This document shows, in pieces, positions 13,712 through 22,662 of a stretch of 26,640 nt of DNA. The stretch comes from a virus. Position 1 is the first letter of the stretch. The number at the start of each line of letters is the position of its first letter. The notes beneath the pieces were generated by a model that was not told the DNA's origin, made no database searches, and saw nothing but the letters and a program-made list of their open reading frames with translations. Made by a program: the position numbers and the translations under genes. The stretch covers positions 1 through 26,640 of the IMG/VR virus record IMGVR_UViG_3300021956_000068, one strand, 5' to 3'.

Positions 13712-14092
13712 ATGAGTAAAGAGAATCAATTTAGGGCAGTATATCAAGTCATTTGTGATGAAATAAAATCATTTGATCGTCATTTTGGCGGGAATTGGAA
13801 AAAAATTGATCTTAAGTGTGGCATGTATATTTTTGATTTTGATATTGTTGCTCCAAATAGGATTGATTGGAGTTTTGATGCAATGCTAGATAAAGGCCTT
13901 ATTAAAGATGTCTTTCAAAAAAATATTTTTGTTCTTGAAAAAGATATTGAAAATGTTTTTTACTCAGAAAAAGACATGGTTGATATCTCAAATAAAAAGA
14001 TGCAATCTGCAAATAAAAAGGGGGGTAAAAAAAAGGATGATGTAGAAGAAGTAGAAGATATCAATCAAGATGTAGAAGAAGAGGTGAATTAA
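13712..14092 (+). CDS. Hypothetical head-module protein with acidic tail, 126 aa
   Basis: The start is the ATG at 13712, after AAGGA. Residues 1-85 look folded (F-R-A-V-Y-Q-V-I-C-D-E-I, then I-D-W-S-F-D-A-M-L-D-K-G), and from about residue 90 there is a basic patch (N-K-K-G-G-K-K-K) followed by a strongly acidic end (E-E-V-E-D-I-N-Q-D-V-E-E-E). Proteins of this size between capsid and connector genes are often small neck or head accessory proteins, but no family is recognised. It lies 23 bases after the capsid gene and two bases before the connector. Confidence 0.7.
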   Translation: MSKENQFRAVYQVICDEIKSFDRHFGGNWKKIDLKCGMYIFDFDIVAPNRIDWSFDAMLDKGLIKDVFQKNIFVLEKDIENVFYSEKDMVDISNKKMQSANKKGGKKKDDVEEVEDINQDVEEEVN

Positions 14093-14094
14093 CT

Positions 14095-14673
14095 ATGGCG
14101 GTCTGTACGTATAGTGATGTTTTCCAATTTGTGGGGGCACCATCAGACGTACAGACCACACAACAGGCAGCAATAACGACATTAATTCTAAACGTGGTTT
14201 CGCAAGTAGAACAATTAATCAGCAGAAAAATAGAGTCATACGCTGTTACTGATATTAGGATTATAAATGGTTCAAATTGTGAAGTGTATGGCCAGAATCT
14301 ATACTTAAAGAATGAATTGACTGATTTATATGCGATTTCATCGCTTACGCTCAATAATGAAGCATTAACGCAAGTTTCTAATAATAATGAAACAGGGGAT
14401 TATTTTTTCCATCAAAAAAGTGGTAATATAATTCGAAATTTACAGCCTTGGGAAAATTTTGGACTAGGCCTTAAAGTGTCTGGCAATGTAGGTCTAAATT
14501 CAGGAACAGTGCCATTGGGATTAAAACAAGCAATAATTGAGATGGTCGCCGCAAAAAGCGGGCTATGGAAACAGCATATTATGACAGAAGGTGGCAGGAT
14601 GGAAACAATAAGAACCACTGTAAGTAAGGACACAATGGATTTTATTGCGAAGTACAAACTGAGGTCAATGTAG
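14095..14673 (+). CDS. Head-tail connector, gp6-like, 192 aa
   Basis: The N-terminal half has the helical pattern of the gp6/gp15 adaptor family, which docks under the portal ring: Y-S-D-V-F-Q-F-V-G near the start, then a helix bundle ending V-V-S-Q-V-E-Q-L-I-S-R-K-I. The middle is beta-rich (L-Y-L-K-N-E-L-T-D-L-Y-A-I-S-S-L) and the C-terminal helix contains L-K-Q-A-I-I-E-M-V-A-A-K-S-G, usual for these adaptors. GAGGTG precedes the ATG. The downstream gene begins in the last base of its stop codon (TAGTG). Confidence 0.82.
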   Translation: MAVCTYSDVFQFVGAPSDVQTTQQAAITTLILNVVSQVEQLISRKIESYAVTDIRIINGSNCEVYGQNLYLKNELTDLYAISSLTLNNEALTQVSNNNETGDYFFHQKSGNIIRNLQPWENFGLGLKVSGNVGLNSGTVPLGLKQAIIEMVAAKSGLWKQHIMTEGGRMETIRTTVSKDTMDFIAKYKLRSM

Positions 14674-15164
14674 TGATATATAACGTCAAGGGACTTGATG
14701 ATTTATCGATATCCATTAATCGGTTTATGCGAATAAAAAGCAAAATGGATAATGCCTGCTCTCTTGTTGCCGGGCTAGCTAGTGGTGAGCTAGCAAGAGA
14801 TACGCCAAAGATGACAGGTACAATTGCAAGGCAATGGTCTACGCCTTCCAAAATTGGGGATTTAAAGTATGAGATAAATAATAAGGCAACTACTAAAGAC
14901 GGAAATCATTCGCTAATTGAAATTTTGGATAAGGGCAGAAAGACAGTATACCCAGTAAGGGCTAAAAGGCTATACATTCCATTAACAGATAAGGGCAGGT
15001 CTAAGAAGGAAGGGCAAAAGCCAGGTGAAGATTTTCAATATGGGGTAGATTATATTTATGCAAAAAAATCAAAAGCAACAAAGCCATTAAATTTTATTGA
15101 GCCTATTATTGAGAAATCTAGTCAACGGCTTCAAGATGAAATTGTGAAGCTTATTAATGTATGA
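14673..15164 (+). CDS. Tail completion / neck protein, HK97 gp10-like, 163 aa
   Basis: The start is GTG overlapping the previous stop by one base. The family pattern includes L-A-R-D-T-P-K-M-T-G-T-I-A-R-Q-W near residue 40, then E-I-L-D-K-G and a C-terminal helix (F-I-E-P-I-I-E-K-S-S-Q-R-L-Q-D-E). Such proteins join the tail tube to the connector. The order connector, gp10-like, tail terminator is the classical one. An internal 21-bp dyad (14774-14794) lies in the coding DNA and probably reflects codon chance. It overlaps the next gene as ATGA. Confidence 0.78.
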   Translation: MIYNVKGLDDLSISINRFMRIKSKMDNACSLVAGLASGELARDTPKMTGTIARQWSTPSKIGDLKYEINNKATTKDGNHSLIEILDKGRKTVYPVRAKRLYIPLTDKGRSKKEGQKPGEDFQYGVDYIYAKKSKATKPLNFIEPIIEKSSQRLQDEIVKLINV

Positions 15165-15643
15165 CAAATAAAATAGATGTCCTATATGAAATATATAATA
15201 GGATACTTTTTAGAATGACAGCGGGACAGTCTTTAGAGAATTTAAAGGTTCTAAGGATTGGAACGATTGAAGATGCCAGAAAATTCAATGATTTACCGGT
15301 TATTAATATCCAACTATCAAATGGGCAAGAATCCGCAAAATCAACGCATAGGATATTTGTTGATAAGATGACCGTAATCATAACTATAATCCACACAAAG
15401 ATACAGGGCAATAATACACTTTTTACAGAAGTAAATGGTCAAAAAATAGGGCCATTAGCCATGCTTGAAAAAGTATTAAATGCTTTAGACAAAAAAATTG
15501 ATGACACAATAGATTTATCATTCAGTGGCTATGCTGATGGATTAAGAGATATATCATATAGTATTAATGAAGATGAATTTGTTGCTGAAATTCAAATTGT
15601 TCTAAACGTTTCAAGCAAACAATTCTTTGCAGGTGGTAGATAA
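15161..15643 (+). CDS. Probable tail terminator protein, 160 aa
   Basis: The position (after gp10-like, before the tail tube) and size suit the tail terminator, which caps the growing tube and fixes its end. The sequence shows an alternating helix/strand pattern: N-terminal helix (V-L-Y-E-I-Y-N-R-I-L), strands such as K-M-T-V-I-I-T-I-I-H-T-K and a long helix (L-A-M-L-E-K-V-L-N-A-L-D-K-K-I). This is compatible with the lambda gpU/gp17-type fold, but sequence identity to a named family was not recognised. It overlaps the preceding gene by four bases. Confidence 0.62.
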   Translation: MTNKIDVLYEIYNRILFRMTAGQSLENLKVLRIGTIEDARKFNDLPVINIQLSNGQESAKSTHRIFVDKMTVIITIIHTKIQGNNTLFTEVNGQKIGPLAMLEKVLNALDKKIDDTIDLSFSGYADGLRDISYSINEDEFVAEIQIVLNVSSKQFFAGGR

Positions 15644-15695
15644 TTATGGTAACGTGTAAAAAAAATGATTTTAATCATAACGTAAAGGAATAACA

Positions 15696-15878
15696 ATGGT
15701 TAAATTAAAAAATAATCTTTCTTATGATGTTGTTGTTGTAACAGTTGGTAATGGCGGGCAAGTAGTTGCAAAGCCTGGGGATATAGTAGAGGTATCTGAT
15801 ATTGTTGCAAAGGATTTAGTTTTGCAGGGCTTTGAGCTTTTGAACGCTAATGTTAAAAAGGAAGTGAAAAATGGCTAG
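15696..15878 (+). CDS. Small protein before the tail tube gene, 60 aa
   Basis: AAAGGA lies six bases before the ATG. The residues form a compact beta pattern (Y-D-V-V-V-V-T-V-G-N-G-G-Q-V-V-A-K-P-G-D-I-V-E-V), followed by an E-L-L-N-A-N-V-K-K-E-V tail, like the tiny beta-barrel proteins often found just before tail-tube genes. The stop lies within the first codons of the tube gene (8-base overlap), so it is coupled to the tube. The 52-base gap upstream holds only a 15-codon frame at 15646-15693. Confidence 0.7.
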   Translation: MVKLKNNLSYDVVVVTVGNGGQVVAKPGDIVEVSDIVAKDLVLQGFELLNANVKKEVKNG

Positions 15879-16878
15879 ATTTGGAATCGGTCCTGATGGT
15901 TATTTAAGAGTACAAAAAGAAACGACATACGGAACCCCACTAACAAATGCTATGAGTGCACTACCATTACGTGGAGAGTACTCACTTAACTATACAGTAT
16001 CACCGATTGAAAGAGCTAATTTGATCTCTAGCCGGTACCCTCAAAAGCCAGCAAAGGGCCGAATTATTGGTGACTTTGAGCTTTCAACAGATATTATCCC
16101 ATCTATTATTGGGCAATCATTCCAGTTTTTTTTAGGTGCAGCAAGTTCTGGTGCTGCTGTAGATAGTACGTATACTCATCAATGGCTTTTTAAAACAACT
16201 GGGAATACGGCAGGCTATCCATTTACAATCCAAGAAGCTGTTGGAAGTGAATTAGCAGATACTTATACCGGGGCCATTATTAATGAGCTTAAAATTCAAT
16301 CTGATTCAGAAGGTTTATTGACTCAAACAATTACAGGGTCATTCAAGGATAGGGCAGCCACTAATGTTGCACGTATTGGGACATTAGTATATCCATCTGC
16401 ATCCCCTATGACATTTGCGAATGTAAAGCTATACCTAACCCCGAACGGGTCAAGTGAGTTTGAAGCTGAGGCTGATTCTGTTGAGTTAACAATGACGTTA
16501 GCAAATGAAGAAGGACGATTCAAAATTGGTGATCAAACAAGTAAACGGCCACTAATTAATGGGGCAGAAACACTTTCTTTAAAAGTTGGCTTAGATGCAG
16601 ATAGGCTATTTCGAGAAGACGCAATTTTATATACCGATTATTCAGCAAGAATGGTGATATTATCGACTGAATATGCTGGTGGTACAACCCCATTCAAAAC
16701 AGAAATTATCATTCCAAATTTAATGATAAGTCCGGAAACTGAAATCAAAAGAAGCATGGAAATGATCAAACAAGATTTAGAGTTTATGGCACATACTGGT
16801 GGGAAAACTGCAAATACTGGCGTAAATACTTGTTTGGCGGAGATTCGAGTTACAGATGCTTCTGCGGCATGGGCATAA
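15871..16878 (+). CDS. Major tail tube protein, 335 aa
   Basis: The protein would polymerise as hexameric rings into the tail tube. The N-terminal region (G-Y-L-R-V-Q-K-E-T-T-Y-G-T-P), a beta-rich middle with L-T-Q-T-I-T-G-S-F-K-D-R-A, and the size match the tube family (Phage_tube_2 type) of long-tailed phages. The C-terminal 30 residues (G-G-K-T-A-N-T-G-V-N-T) look like a flexible end. AAGGAAG precedes the ATG. It sits between the tail terminator and the chaperone/tape-measure genes as expected, and no sheath gene is next to it, which argues against a contractile tail. Confidence 0.82.
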   Translation: MARFGIGPDGYLRVQKETTYGTPLTNAMSALPLRGEYSLNYTVSPIERANLISSRYPQKPAKGRIIGDFELSTDIIPSIIGQSFQFFLGAASSGAAVDSTYTHQWLFKTTGNTAGYPFTIQEAVGSELADTYTGAIINELKIQSDSEGLLTQTITGSFKDRAATNVARIGTLVYPSASPMTFANVKLYLTPNGSSEFEAEADSVELTMTLANEEGRFKIGDQTSKRPLINGAETLSLKVGLDADRLFREDAILYTDYSARMVILSTEYAGGTTPFKTEIIIPNLMISPETEIKRSMEMIKQDLEFMAHTGGKTANTGVNTCLAEIRVTDASAAWA

Positions 16879-16890
16879 TGTAGGCTATGC

Positions 16891-17550
16891 ATGTTATGGT
16901 ATTATTTTCAGAAATTTAAAAATTGGAGAAATTATCATACTGTAAGAATTGGGCCACGCTTTTTATTTTTCATTGGTAAAAGGTATGTAATAAAAGGTCT
17001 GACGCCAATAGACTGTATTGCTGACAATAGATTATTGCCATGGTGCATTTTTTCGGTTAATAAAAATGTTACAAATGGTGCATATGGTCAAATAAGAAAA
17101 AATGAAGAAAAGCAAAATAAGGCAAGCCAAGAAGATATATTAAATCTTCTGGAATTCGTGCTTAGTAACGGCGTTGTTTCATGTAATGGCAAAAAATTTA
17201 ACGCACATGATTTTCTTCATAAAAAAAGAAATAAGGAAAGCGTTAATTATAAGGTCGCAATGTACACTGCAAAAATATTAGAACAGTGTATTATCTCAAA
17301 AAGTTTAAGGTATTTTTCTGGTATATCAGAAATTATTAATATTAACAAAGACCATGCCTTATTCATCTATACGACGGCTAAAACATACAAGCTACGGCCT
17401 ATTGATGTTATTGCCCCACTTGGTGGGTATACTGAGTTTGAGGCCTGGATGTTTGATGTAACTATCACCAGTTTTGGAATTGAGAAAGAAAACCAAGAAA
17501 TAAAAAAACAAAATGATAATATGGCAAGATATAGAAAAGGAGGTAGATAA
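16891..17550 (+). CDS. Putative tail assembly chaperone, 219 aa, single frame
   Basis: Located between tail tube and tape measure, the place of the gpG/gpGT chaperones. Residues 1-110 have a folded part followed by a charged region (Q-I-R-K-N-E-E-K-Q-N-K-A-S-Q-E-D-I); residues about 150-205 resemble the T-like part (T-A-K-T-Y-K-L-R-P-I-D-V-I, then G-Y-T-E-F-E-A-W-M-F-D). The whole protein is in one frame, so no programmed frameshift is needed to make a long form. The start is uncertain because the ribosome site is weak. Function is inferred from position and the C-terminal pattern. Confidence 0.5.
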   Translation: MLWYYFQKFKNWRNYHTVRIGPRFLFFIGKRYVIKGLTPIDCIADNRLLPWCIFSVNKNVTNGAYGQIRKNEEKQNKASQEDILNLLEFVLSNGVVSCNGKKFNAHDFLHKKRNKESVNYKVAMYTAKILEQCIISKSLRYFSGISEIININKDHALFIYTTAKTYKLRPIDVIAPLGGYTEFEAWMFDVTITSFGIEKENQEIKKQNDNMARYRKGGR

Positions 17551-17552
17551 TA

Positions 17553-19865
17553 ATGGCATCAAAATTGGTACAAATTATTTTTTCGCTAGTTGATAATCTA
17601 TCAATAAATGCTGAAAAAATAGCAAAGTCAATAAAAAAAATAAGCGACACGTCTAATGAAGCTGGAAAAGAAATAAAAAAATCAGAGAAAGCAATAGCTG
17701 ATTACGAAGGCCAAATGCAAAAAGCAACGGTTGTGTTAGGTGGATTAACTTATGTAATGGGGTCCATAATAAAATCATCAATAACATCAGCATCAAAGTA
17801 TGAAGACCAAAGGCTAGCGTTAACAGCTATGACAAAAAGTGCTGTTAGGGCCGACATGATAATGAGAGATGTCATAAAGACAGCTCAAAAAACACCATTT
17901 GAAGCCACACAATTACTGGATTATGCCTCACAGTTGTACGCAACAGGCACCGCTCAAAAAGATTTAATACCTACAATGGTAATGTTGGGAGATATTGCTT
18001 CAGGGGTTGGGAAAGATAAACTGCCAAATATTGTATATGCTTTTCGTCAGATACAAGCAGCTGGAAGGCTAATGGCTCAAGATTTATTGCAACTGGAAGC
18101 ATCATCAGTACCTGTCTTGCAAGAATTATCTATAATGACAGGTAAAACAACCGCAGAACTCAGAAAAATGATGCGTGACGGCCAAGTAACAAGTGACATG
18201 GTTAATGAGGCCTTTAAAAACATGACTAAAGAAGGTGGCCGTTTTTACAACATGATGGCCCAAGCAAACTTAACAACATCTGGAAGAATCTCTAACTTAA
18301 TGGATGTGATTGATCAGTTAAAAATATCAATTATGACAAATCTTCTTGGTGGGATAAAGGTTGTGACAAATGCACTAATTAGTATTGCAAATGTTATTTA
18401 TGGGTTACCTTCTGGCGTTAAAACCGCAATAGGATATTTTCTAGCATTTAGTGCGACAGCATTAAGTGTTGGTTCAGTAGTCATTGCTTTTTCAACCATA
18501 TTAGGTGGGTTGCGAATGGCATTAATGTTACTTGGAGCATCAACAGGCATAGGGCTTTTAGCGGCTGGCATATCACTTGCTGTTTTATACTCAAGACAAT
18601 TACTTACCATCTTGTTCAATCTTACAAGACCCATCAATGAGTTTAATATTAGGTTTTTAAATTTTATCAAAGATTTAAAAAATGTATTCACAGAATTATT
18701 TAAGTTAATTGACGAGCTAGCTTTAAGAATGAATAAAATCAGTGGAAAAGTTGGCATTAAGCTTTTCGACGTCAATGAAAACAAGGCAATGTCTACAGAT
18801 GCGATTGACAACCAAATCAAAAGAATCCAAGACAAAATTAAAAAACAAGATGAGTGGATGGCTCAACAAAGAATACAAGAGATAAATAACGAAAAGGAAA
18901 TGTCAAAGGCAAAAATAGCAATTCAAGAAGAAGAAGAAAGGGCAAGAAAAGCAAGAGAAGAAAACAATGCTATTTTAGCCTTGCAATTAAAAGAGAAAGA
19001 ATCTCAAGAAGAAGAAAAAGATAGGCAAAAAAAATTTGAAAAATTAAATGAAGATGCCACTCTTCGCCTTGAAATGGCACGGCAAGAAATGGTTGAAAAA
19101 GAAATTATTCGTGGCTCAAACGACATTAAAGAAATGACTGCCTACGACAAAATAAAAGAATATATGGGCGGTGTATTAGCACGTCGGCGTGAAATTGATG
19201 CCGTAACGCTAGAAGAAAAAATAGCTCACGAACAAAAATTACTTGAAATAGATAATTTAACGGCACAACAAAAACAGCAAATTGAATCTAATGTAGGCAC
19301 AATGAAAGCCCAAAAAATAAAAGCTGAAAAAGATGCTGAAGAGCAAGGTGCAAAAAACATTGTCGATATAGCAGAGAAGGTGAATGATGGGCAAATCTCT
19401 ATATACGAAGGTATGGCAGAGAGCATGTTTGGCATTAAAAAAGAACAAATCATTGCCGACATTAAATTGCAAGGGGCCCAGCTGATCCAAACTGGGCAAG
19501 CGATGTTGACAGCTTCTTTATTTACAAATCCAATGGGATGGGCACATCTTGCTGGCGGGGCCGCTTTGTTAGCTGGTGGAATTGCCGCAGCAAATGCGAT
19601 TAAGCTCAAATTAGCAGATGGTGGGATTGTAATGCCAAGAAATGGTGGTGTCCCAGCAATAGTAGGTGAAGCAGGACAGCCAGAAGCAGTTATTCCGCTA
19701 AATAGCCCTACTGCTCAAAGAATGATGGGGGGAGAAGGGAGTAGTGGAGGGAAGCTCGAATTGCATATAGATGGTGGGGCATTTTGTACTGGTTTTTGGA
19801 AAATCTCAAAAGAAATGTCAAGAAATGGGCGACTTCCTTTAAATGGCACAATTGATTTAAGTTGA
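17553..19865 (+). CDS. Tail tape measure protein, 770 aa
   Basis: The N-terminal part (about 70-260) is the tape-measure domain (K-Y-E-D-Q-R-L-A-L-T-A-M; D-L-L-Q-L-E-A-S-S-V-P-V-L), followed by a hydrophobic block (about 280-350, probable membrane-active segments), a long charged coiled coil (about 420-620) and a C-terminal end with D-G-G-I-V-M-P-R-N-G-G and V-G-E-A-G-Q-P-E-A-V, commonly found at tape-measure ends. By the known rule of about 0.15 nm per residue, a tail of roughly 115 nm is expected. AGGAGGT precedes the ATG. No soluble lytic transglycosylase domain is obvious. Confidence 0.92.
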   Translation: MASKLVQIIFSLVDNLSINAEKIAKSIKKISDTSNEAGKEIKKSEKAIADYEGQMQKATVVLGGLTYVMGSIIKSSITSASKYEDQRLALTAMTKSAVRADMIMRDVIKTAQKTPFEATQLLDYASQLYATGTAQKDLIPTMVMLGDIASGVGKDKLPNIVYAFRQIQAAGRLMAQDLLQLEASSVPVLQELSIMTGKTTAELRKMMRDGQVTSDMVNEAFKNMTKEGGRFYNMMAQANLTTSGRISNLMDVIDQLKISIMTNLLGGIKVVTNALISIANVIYGLPSGVKTAIGYFLAFSATALSVGSVVIAFSTILGGLRMALMLLGASTGIGLLAAGISLAVLYSRQLLTILFNLTRPINEFNIRFLNFIKDLKNVFTELFKLIDELALRMNKISGKVGIKLFDVNENKAMSTDAIDNQIKRIQDKIKKQDEWMAQQRIQEINNEKEMSKAKIAIQEEEERARKAREENNAILALQLKEKESQEEEKDRQKKFEKLNEDATLRLEMARQEMVEKEIIRGSNDIKEMTAYDKIKEYMGGVLARRREIDAVTLEEKIAHEQKLLEIDNLTAQQKQQIESNVGTMKAQKIKAEKDAEEQGAKNIVDIAEKVNDGQISIYEGMAESMFGIKKEQIIADIKLQGAQLIQTGQAMLTASLFTNPMGWAHLAGGAALLAGGIAAANAIKLKLADGGIVMPRNGGVPAIVGEAGQPEAVIPLNSPTAQRMMGGEGSSGGKLELHIDGGAFCTGFWKISKEMSRNGRLPLNGTIDLS

Positions 19866-19890
19866 CGAAAAGTATAAAATGTAATTTACA

Positions 19891-20673
19891 ATGTCTAACA
19901 TTCCACTTTTTAAATTTTACAAAAAAAACAAAATAAATGATTCGGCTACAAAAACACTTACGAGTGCATTGACTGGATCATTCAGTAACTTATATGACAG
20001 GAGACCCGCAAGTAAGCTCGCAAGTATATCTAGTAATGATACAACGCCAGAAATATGGGAAATTACACCATACGATTGTATATGCCCAATAGATACAATT
20101 TTCTTGCAAAATCACAATATAAAATCTGGGAATATTGAATATTGGGACGGAAGTTCATGGGTAAATTTTTCTACACCAGCTACATGGAGCAATAATTCAT
20201 CAGTTAATTCTTTATTTACATTTTCACCTGTTTCTACAAAAAAAATAAAAATCACTATGAATACAACTATGGTTGCAAATCAACAAAAATATGTTGGCGA
20301 ACTGTACGTTTTAGAATCTATTGGAACCCCATCAACTCAACCATCAGAATTTAATATTTCAATTATTGAAAAAGGGGAGGTCCAAAAAACATCAACTGGT
20401 GGCTCAAGAAAGGTGATTAATGGTATCAAGCACAGAATCAAGGTGTCTTTTAGCGATGCATCCCCATCAGATATTGATTTATTCTTAGAGTTATTCAAGT
20501 TGAATGATTGCTTTTTATTTTGGCCGTCAGGTGGCTTGTATGATGGTGAAGACTATGGGCTAAGAATTATTGATATATATGAGATGGTGATGGGATTAGA
20601 GTTTGATCCCGAGCTAAAAGCAAACATGTTAAAAATTGGGCAAAAAATAACAATGGATCTCTACGAAACTTAA
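19891..20673 (+). CDS. Distal tail protein candidate, 260 aa
   Basis: It follows the tape measure directly. The N-terminal 150 residues have a discoidin/carbohydrate-module look (S-N-L-Y-D-R-R-P-A-S; I-E-Y-W-D-G-S-S-W-V-N-F; K-K-I-K-I-T-M-N-T-T; Y-V-G-E-L-Y-V-L), and the C-terminal 90 residues are a different beta domain (G-I-K-H-R-I-K-V-S-F; C-F-L-F-W-P-S-G-G). Distal tail proteins join tube to hub and often carry such a host-surface module; assignment is by order and composition. There is no evident ribosome site before the ATG. The next gene begins immediately after the stop. Confidence 0.55.
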   Translation: MSNIPLFKFYKKNKINDSATKTLTSALTGSFSNLYDRRPASKLASISSNDTTPEIWEITPYDCICPIDTIFLQNHNIKSGNIEYWDGSSWVNFSTPATWSNNSSVNSLFTFSPVSTKKIKITMNTTMVANQQKYVGELYVLESIGTPSTQPSEFNISIIEKGEVQKTSTGGSRKVINGIKHRIKVSFSDASPSDIDLFLELFKLNDCFLFWPSGGLYDGEDYGLRIIDIYEMVMGLEFDPELKANMLKIGQKITMDLYET

Positions 20674-21987
20674 ATGCCAAGCATTAAAGACAGGATTGTC
20701 GCACCGACGATAAAGCCAATTAAAAAACTATACATTAAACGAAGATTGTTTAATGATACTTATGAGTCGAACTGGCAAAGAGTCGATATTATAAATGGAC
20801 AAGATATTATAATTAATTGGGGAGCTGTGAGCTATTCTATTGATCCATTGCCTTCTACTAGTTCCACTAATAGTGATATTTCTGGCGTAACAATAACAGT
20901 TAGCAACATTAATGGTTTTTTTAATAAGGAAACACAAGTAGGTTCATTCTTTTATCCAAGCGATGTTTATTTAACACGTGCCATGAGCAAGATACGTATT
21001 ACCGTATCACTAGAGCAAGATGACATGTCAGAATATGGCGAGACTATAATGTTTGAGGGGTTCATAGAGCAGGTTGTCACTTCAGAGAATCAAACGGCAA
21101 CAATAAAATGTATTGCATATACCTATATCTTTAAGCAGTATTCAATATCAGACATGGGATTTACATCAACATCAACATTAGCAGGGACACTTTTAAATTC
21201 CATTTTAAACCAAGTAAAAATAACATCATTCTTTGACGTATCATCAATAAGCATACTAAATAATCCTTTGATTCAGGATCCATCAAAACTTCAAGGTGAT
21301 TATTGGGAAATAATTCAGAAATTAGTTTATTTATGTGGGGCATGTATTATTTTCAATTGTTCGGCAGGAGGTGGGTTTGTTTGGGGTCAATTTAATTGGG
21401 GTGAAACAGGAGCCCAATGGGGAGAGACTCCAGATACAGCTCGCATCAGACTGAAAATTGTACCAAGACAATCATCTGGTAGTATTATATGGAATTTAAA
21501 GGGTATAGGGAATGATAAAGCAGATGTATTAGACTCATTTAGTTATGATGATGAAGGGGCCACAAGAATTGTTACAAGATGGGAAGAGGAAGGAGGGACA
21601 TTGTATGCAGAGACCGGAAATATTACGTACAAAAAAAAGTATAAAATAAAGCCATATAAAGTTAAGCTCGATGATGTTGCATTAGCATCTAGGCAGAGCG
21701 TACTAAATACACTGTTGAGTATATGGGAATCACCCAAGCCATCGATAAAACTACTCTGCATATTCATGATGAACTACATAAAGGTAGGGGATACAGTAAC
21801 ATATCAGAATTATGGTAAAATCGATCAGGAAGAGCCATCTATATGGGGTAAGTTTACATGGGGTTCTTTTGTATGGTCCGAGCCAAAAGGAGCTGTTTTA
21901 TTCCCTATTGACCAGAAATTTTTTGTGACAGATGTATCCCATGATTTTGAATCTTTAACAACAACGTTAAGGCTTGAAATAGCCTGA
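20674..21987 (+). CDS. Tail hub / tip protein candidate, 437 aa
   Basis: The position after the distal tail protein and the beta-rich sequence suit a baseplate hub of gp27/Tal type (residues about 20-200: V-S-Y-S-I-D-P-L-P; F-E-G-F-I-E-Q-V-V). It carries two short Trp/Gly motifs, W-G-Q-F-N-W-G at about 237 and W-G-K-F-T-W-G at about 396, which look like a duplicated surface hairpin. No peptidase or lysozyme domain is seen. It starts one base after the preceding stop and probably depends on that gene's translation. Confidence 0.55.
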   Translation: MPSIKDRIVAPTIKPIKKLYIKRRLFNDTYESNWQRVDIINGQDIIINWGAVSYSIDPLPSTSSTNSDISGVTITVSNINGFFNKETQVGSFFYPSDVYLTRAMSKIRITVSLEQDDMSEYGETIMFEGFIEQVVTSENQTATIKCIAYTYIFKQYSISDMGFTSTSTLAGTLLNSILNQVKITSFFDVSSISILNNPLIQDPSKLQGDYWEIIQKLVYLCGACIIFNCSAGGGFVWGQFNWGETGAQWGETPDTARIRLKIVPRQSSGSIIWNLKGIGNDKADVLDSFSYDDEGATRIVTRWEEEGGTLYAETGNITYKKKYKIKPYKVKLDDVALASRQSVLNTLLSIWESPKPSIKLLCIFMMNYIKVGDTVTYQNYGKIDQEEPSIWGKFTWGSFVWSEPKGAVLFPIDQKFFVTDVSHDFESLTTTLRLEIA

Positions 21988-21999
21988 AAGGAACAGAAA

Positions 22000-22662
22000 A
22001 TGCCATATCCAAATCCTATTAGTTTGCCACAAGATCAGTCGCCTGGTTCTCCATCTCAAATTAATGATGCAATAAGGCACATTAATTATGGCAATACACT
22101 TGCCCCTGTTCAATTAGATGGTACTGGGATTGATAATAGCCTTGACCTTGGATCTGCAACGGCCAGGTGGCGGAAGGTATATTCTGGGGGGGTTATTGTT
22201 GGCAATCCCGTTGGGTCTTTCACAGTCCCTGAAAGAAGATTCGCACGCTATGTTTTGCCAACAAATGCATCAAATAATATATCGAGTAGGTTTGCCAATC
22301 CTAGCCGATTATTATGGACTATTGATATTACTCTCCTAGGGAAAATTACAGGGGCTGTTTGCAATTTGACTCTTTTTGGAGATGATTTTAACTTTACAAC
22401 AGGTGCTGGGACAATTATCCCGAACGCTCAAGATCTATTGTCTCGAAGTATAAACAATGGAATTGCTGAGTCGGTATACCGAACATTTGAAATAAGAATA
22501 GTTAACTCAACAGTTGAAATACATCAGTGGCTACTCGATGGTGCAGGAAGAGCAGGATGGGATGACTATTACTCTTACGTTGACTTTGTACAGTCGTCAA
22601 ACTGGGATGGAACTACACAAACCCGTGGATGGCTAGATATTGAGTATACACCGTTCAGCTAA
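22000..22662 (+). CDS. Tail fibre / receptor-binding protein candidate, 220 aa
   Basis: The N-terminal segment contains L-D-L-G-S-A-T-A-R-W-R-K-V-Y (about residues 49-62), a motif frequent in phage fibres and tip proteins where a repeated shaft ends. The remainder is beta-rich with Trp and Tyr clusters (W-T-I-D-I-T-L-L; H-Q-W-L-L-D-G-A-G), like a globular receptor-binding head. It is the last + strand gene, behind AAAGGA, and its last codons overlap the end of the convergent RusA-like gene by eight bases, so no separate intergenic terminator exists between the two operons. Confidence 0.6.
   Translation: MPYPNPISLPQDQSPGSPSQINDAIRHINYGNTLAPVQLDGTGIDNSLDLGSATARWRKVYSGGVIVGNPVGSFTVPERRFARYVLPTNASNNISSRFANPSRLLWTIDITLLGKITGAVCNLTLFGDDFNFTTGAGTIIPNAQDLLSRSINNGIAESVYRTFEIRIVNSTVEIHQWLLDGAGRAGWDDYYSYVDFVQSSNWDGTTQTRGWLDIEYTPFS

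Noticed and set aside
14774-14794. 21-bp dyad GCTAGCT-N7-AGCTAGC in the gp10-like gene
   Set aside because: It encodes ordinary residues (G-L-A-S-G-E-L-A) in a well-supported gene and has no regulatory context.
15646-15693. 15-codon frame between the tail terminator and the small beta protein
   Set aside because: Too short and rich in Lys/Asn as expected from AT-rich DNA; no conserved feature to support it.
17221-17234. A-run in the chaperone gene as a -1 frameshift site
   Set aside because: The preceding base is T and the frame phase does not give a proper X-XXY-YYZ heptamer; a -1 shift would simply stop after two codons.
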